From contig CAMWGM010000034.1 in assembly GCA_947173755.1 (NCBI GenBank), positions 1 to 11,098 of the forward strand: DNA of 11,098 nt, written 5' to 3'. Position 1 is the stretch's first letter, and each line of letters begins with the position of its first letter. Made by a program: the position numbers and the translations under genes. Of this stretch, positions 9,001-11,098 are shown piece by piece. The notes beneath the pieces were generated by a model, which was not told where the DNA came from, searched no databases, and saw only the letters and a program-made list of their open reading frames with translations. This DNA comes from an uncultured Muribaculaceae bacterium. Its GTDB lineage: Bacteria > Bacteroidota > Bacteroidia > Bacteroidales > Muribaculaceae.

Positions 9001-9946
9001 CCGGTTTGGTCCAGTCGCCGAGTTCGAGACGCGCGTCATAGACCTCGCCGTCATACTCGTTGTTGCTGCGGATAGGACCCTGCGCCGTCAGACTCCACTT
9101 TTCATCGGTGCTGACGGTCTGACGGGTTCCGTCGGTATACTCTATGATTAGGTTCATCCTGACCTTGGGATAGCCGAAAGTCGGGATTTTGTAAGGTTTG
9201 AAGTTCTGACGCATCGTGTAGAAGCGGCCGTTGCCGAGTGCGACACCGACGGCGTTGGAACCACCGTTTCCTTTAAGCATGTCAGTGACATCATAGGAGT
9301 TGTAGAGCGTAGTGCGACGGTAGTCGGTAGGAGCGGGAGCGAGCACATCGTCGCTCACCTTGTCACCGTTGATGTAGAGTTCGTAGAGTCCGAGGCCTGA
9401 GATATGGGCGGTTGCACGCTTGATCTCCTTGTTCTGAGTGTCAAATTCCTTGCGGACGTAGCGGGAACTCATGCGTGAGTGCGAGTCCTCGATATCCCAT
9501 TCGAACGGGCCTTCCCATCCGATCCATTTACCGGTCCAGTGTCCTTCTCCGACAATACCCATTCCCCACTCCGCTGTCGGGCTCCAGGGGGATTCACCAC
9601 GGGTGGTGCTGACCTTGACCTTCCAGTAGCAGCGGGTGTTGTCGGCAAGCGGTTTGCCGTCATAAGCCACCCATACCGATTGGTCGGATTTCACGATGCC
9701 GGAATCCCAGAGATCGGCTTTTCCGGCTTCGAGAAGATCGGGAGATGTCGCAACAAGCACATGATAGGAGGTCTGCATCACGTCGTGCTCATTTGAGGTT
9801 ATGATCCAACTCAGACGCGGATGCTGTGTCTCGATGCTGAGCGGAGCGGGTTGTCCCTCCGTGGTCAGTGATCCCACATTGACTGACGCGCGTATCGCTG
9901 CGACAGATACCAGTGAAATCAATAATATGTAAATTCTTTTCAGCAT
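6041..9946 (-). CDS. GH78 alpha-L-rhamnosidase fused to a C-terminal sialidase-like (BNR) propeller
   Basis: Complete 1301-residue secreted protein; stop TAA 6041-6043. I chose ATG 9944-9946 because it begins a clean signal peptide (MLKRIYILLISLVSVAAIRA); the frame is open further, but only from a TTG with no signal sequence. Residues 21-130 are a fibronectin-like domain, about 155-345 the GH78 N domain (GLGLYELYINGDKV), about 355-460 the central beta domain (VDFGQNMAGW; FSYHGFQFVEVDG), about 465-820 the (alpha/alpha)6 barrel and 825-925 the C-terminal beta domain. The active site looks intact: DCPQRDERQPWTGD at 494-507 with Glu500 as general acid, and GATTIWELW with Glu792 as general base. 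From about 940 a second enzyme-like module starts (FPECHGATILEQENGDLVAAF, then CWNPVLF). Its Asp-boxes are SKDGGKTW, SDDNGRTW and SSDNGDTW, and it ends YTWRRQRVKYAEIDL. This is the PF13088-type neuraminidase-like family. In an RG-II setting, rhamnosidase plus Kdo-hydrolase activity (chain C) is attractive, but the propeller's substrate is inferred. Confidence 0.88.
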   Translation of the reverse strand: MLKRIYILLISLVSVAAIRASVNVGSLTTEGQPAPLSIETQHPRLSWIITSNEHDVMQTSYHVLVATSPDLLEAGKADLWDSGIVKSDQSVWVAYDGKPLADNTRCYWKVKVSTTRGESPWSPTAEWGMGIVGEGHWTGKWIGWEGPFEWDIEDSHSRMSSRYVRKEFDTQNKEIKRATAHISGLGLYELYINGDKVSDDVLAPAPTDYRRTTLYNSYDVTDMLKGNGGSNAVGVALGNGRFYTMRQNFKPYKIPTFGYPKVRMNLIIEYTDGTRQTVSTDEKWSLTAQGPIRSNNEYDGEVYDARLELGDWTKPGYDDSKWLKAQRAELPYGSLRGSISPNMKVMKTLSPKSVRKIGDKYLVDFGQNMAGWVKLNISDVAKGDTVVIRYSERISPDSLSLDVENLRNAQSTDRYIANGTEKGVKWSPKFSYHGFQFVEVDGLDSLDPSDIVAEFVYDALPSNGTFESSNPVMNAIHRNAWWGIASNYKGVPVDCPQRDERQPWTGDHNMGTWGENFLFDNANFYAKWMDDMRESQREDGCLPDIAPAFYNYFTSDMTWSSALPVVSDMIYEQTGNPQPIFRNYDAMKKWMNHIRKDFTNAEGLITADKYGDWCVPPEKPEMIHSQDPARTTDGTLIASAYYYKVCQMMAKFARMQGLEAEAQEWEKDGEAVKEAFNKKFLTVKKGTSPVKTPHILYPDSIFYGNNTATANVLPLAFDMVPDEYRQAVADNLIKTIILTNNGHISTGVIGVNWLMRELSRIGRGDVAAMLASNKSYPSYGYEIEKGATTIWELWNGDTASRRMNSNNHVMMLGDHINWYYQDLAGFNPAEPGYKKILLKPDFSIQQMDSVSATYRTPYGLLASKWVKTPMHISWRVEIPCNTTAELCIPTPDRNAVKAPGAKYLRTEGNDSYWEVGSGVYNLDIKVDPSLGDNRKGILKDEFLYESTSFPECHGATILEQENGDLVAAFFGGTKERNPDCVIWVCRKPKGATEWSAPEIAADGVFDLSDPTIAVAGLSGINAETTPATAGPVGPNFKGDLANSRRKACWNPVLFQVPGSDEIMLFYKIGSSVGDWTGWVVRSKDGGKTWSDREPLPSGILGPIKNKPEYINGRILSPSSREGDGWRVWMEISDDNGRTWRSSGPLPTDSAKRTDREGIEPIYAIQPSILKHPDGRLQILCRTRNSKLATSWSSDNGDTWSPVTLIDMPNNNSGTDAVTLKDGRHVLIYNDFATLDGTPKGVRNPLCVAVSDDGLNWTNVITLENSPVSQYSYPSIIQGRDGKLHAIYTWRRQRVKYAEIDL

Positions 9947-9969
9947 TGCTTCAGAAATAAATATATCGA

Positions 9970-10005
9970 CACCTCTCCCATGTAAGTCAGAACATGAGAG
10001 AGGTG
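9970..10005 (-). promoter_or_regulatory. Intercistronic RNA hairpin between the GH140-like and GH78-fusion genes
   Basis: Arms 9970-9982 and 9993-10005 form a 13-pair stem around a 10-base loop. The single DNA mismatch (9978/9997) becomes a G-U wobble in the minus-strand RNA, so the stem is unbroken only in the sense transcript. It begins six bases after the GH140-like stop and ends 23 bases before the next ATG. The bases after it are T-rich but not a clean U-tract (TCGATATATTTATTTC). This fits better with an RNA stability or processing element, or a leaky attenuator, than with a full terminator. Confidence 0.6.
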
Positions 10006-10011
10006 GCTCAA

Positions 10012-11098
10012 TCAATATTTAGTGGGAAGGTTTTTCCAATCTTTACCGATATAGTCCTTGTCGGCGTCGACTGCGATGAGGACGTGGTCGTTGCCCGCAC
10101 CGTGGCCGCCGTCATACTGGAAGGGCGTCACCTTGCTGTCAAAAAGGCCGATGTATTCAAGCGAACCGTCCACCGGGCTATACCACCATACGTTTTTCTT
10201 CTTGCCGGAGATCTTGGTGAGATCGATCTCCATAGGACGGTTGGTATAGTTATAGACTAGAAGATAGTCATTACCACGGGTCGCGATAAGACGGTCATAA
10301 CGTGTACCGTTCTCGCCTGCGATGATGCTCTGGTCGGGTACGCGCTCGAAATAGGGGAAGGCGAGCATGAGGTTCTTGAGATGTTTCATCTGGTTGAACC
10401 CGGGATCTTCCATACCTTCATACCAGGTTTTTTTGGCGCCATAACCACCGTTGTTGGCGGTCTTGAGCATCTGCATGATGGAGTTGTGACCGTAGGTGTG
10501 GCCGAAAGCGCCTGCGAATACACCCCAGTAGGCATAACGACGGACGTCGGGAGCCTTCCACCAGGGCTGCGAGGGATCGTGAAGACCCTGAGGTATTTCT
10601 TCATAAGAGGGTTCGGCATCGAAGATAGGTTTGCGCGGAGTGCGCGACAGACCCTCCTCGACATAGCGCCAGTTGTCTTCGGCCTGCGAAGCCTGTGCGG
10701 TGTCATCGCCGTCGCCACGCACCTGGTCATAGCGGCGGTGACCGCTCTGGAACATATTGAAGTCGAGCCAGTCGGCATTATGGAACCAACGGGTCGAAGA
10801 TGTGCGGCCAAAGGGATGATAACTCATCAGGTGGTTCTTGTCGATCGACTTGATTGTGGTGGCGAGGGCGTTCCACTGATCAGGATTTAGGTCGCCCTGG
10901 ATGTCGCCACCCATCACCCAGATGATATTGGGGGAATCCTTGTAGCGCTCGGCGAGGAACTTACCGTAGGCCTTGGCATCGTCGACGCTCATGAGCCCCT
11001 GCTTAACAAGACCTCCCCAGATGGGCACCATAGCTATATAGATACCGTTGTTTTCAGCCTGTTTGATGATATAGTCCATATGGTCCCAGTAGCCGTAG
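10012..11098 (-). CDS. GH140-type apiosidase-like glycoside hydrolase (DUF4038 barrel), 5' end cut by the window edge
   Basis: The 361 visible residues are the C-terminal part. The frame runs open to the right edge (YGYWDH precedes the first methionine), so the ATG at 11077-11079 is internal and the true start and signal peptide are outside. The visible part begins within a (beta/alpha)8 barrel. NIIWVMGGD places an acid (visible residue 65, codon 10903-10905) at the end of one strand, and KPIFDAEPSYEE places a Glu (visible 162, codon 10612-10614) at the end of another. Their 97-residue spacing equals that of the Asp/Glu catalytic pair I recall for the BT1012 apiosidase (Asp187, Glu284). The last 90 or so residues (YLLVYNYTNRPMEIDL ... 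FQYDGGHGAGNDHVLIAVDA) form the C-terminal beta-sandwich usual for DUF4038 enzymes. GH140 cuts between apiose and the galacturonan backbone, freeing RG-II chains A and B. Related DUF4038 enzymes with other substrates exist, so the apiosidase call is probable rather than certain. A strong hairpin follows the stop codon. Confidence 0.8.
   Translation of the reverse strand, partial: YGYWDHMDYIIKQAENNGIYIAMVPIWGGLVKQGLMSVDDAKAYGKFLAERYKDSPNIIWVMGGDIQGDLNPDQWNALATTIKSIDKNHLMSYHPFGRTSSTRWFHNADWLDFNMFQSGHRRYDQVRGDGDDTAQASQAEDNWRYVEEGLSRTPRKPIFDAEPSYEEIPQGLHDPSQPWWKAPDVRRYAYWGVFAGAFGHTYGHNSIMQMLKTANNGGYGAKKTWYEGMEDPGFNQMKHLKNLMLAFPYFERVPDQSIIAGENGTRYDRLIATRGNDYLLVYNYTNRPMEIDLTKISGKKKNVWWYSPVDGSLEYIGLFDSKVTPFQYDGGHGAGNDHVLIAVDADKDYIGKDWKNLPTKY

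Noticed and set aside
9955..9969. TATATTTA after the first hairpin as a Bacteroidota -7 promoter element (TAnnTTTG).
   Set aside because: The last base does not match and there is no TTTG about 19-20 bases upstream; A/T-rich start regions give such near matches by chance.
9947..10015. N-terminal extension of the GH78 fusion starting from TTG at 10013-10015.
   Set aside because: The extra 23 residues have no signal-peptide character and would be encoded through the intergenic hairpin; the ATG at 9944-9946 begins a clear signal peptide.
11077..11079. ATG as the start of the GH140-like gene.
   Set aside because: The frame continues upstream with YGYWDH, which fits the barrel sequence of this family, so the methionine is internal and the gene is cut by the window edge.

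Overview
The window looks like part of a carbohydrate-degradation cluster (polysaccharide utilisation locus) from a Bacteroidota/Bacteroidales genome. Three things suggest this: densely packed secreted glycoside hydrolases, a lipobox-type signal peptide on one of them, and A/T-rich start regions without clear Shine-Dalgarno sites. The DNA reads as moderately GC-rich by eye, more so than typical Bacteroides, so a Muribaculaceae-like relative is possible, but that is a guess. No SusC/SusD pair, regulator, RNA gene, mobile element or CRISPR array is visible.

All five genes lie on the minus strand, so transcription runs right to left. In that order: (1) 10012-11098, the 3' part of a GH140-type apiosidase-like enzyme, cut by the right edge; (2) 6041-9946, a GH78 alpha-L-rhamnosidase fused to a C-terminal BNR/sialidase-like propeller; (3) 5024-5971, a GH43-type five-bladed propeller lipoprotein; (4) 1704-5027, a 1107-residue enzyme with an N-terminal propeller, a central beta-sandwich and a C-terminal (alpha/alpha)6 barrel, matching the GH143-GH142 architecture; (5) 1-1687, a second GH78 rhamnosidase, cut by the left edge. 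There is no gene-free stretch longer than about 70 bases.

The combination points to rhamnogalacturonan II (RG-II). GH140 releases apiose-rooted chains A and B. GH142 plus GH143 match the two sugars of chain D (L-arabinofuranose on Dha). A rhamnosidase fused to a ketosidase-like propeller would match the two sugars of chain C (rhamnose on Kdo). The GH43 enzyme would remove an arabinose. From memory, the order rhamnosidase / GH143-GH142 / GH43 resembles the BT1019-BT1021 part of the Bacteroides thetaiotaomicron RG-II locus; this was not checked by alignment.

The operon has two kinds of junction. Genes 3, 4 and 5 are tightly packed (ATGA overlap, then a 16-base gap). Genes 1, 2 and 3 are separated by gaps of 65 and 69 bases. 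Each of these gaps holds a strong RNA hairpin whose base ends exactly 23 bases before the next start codon.
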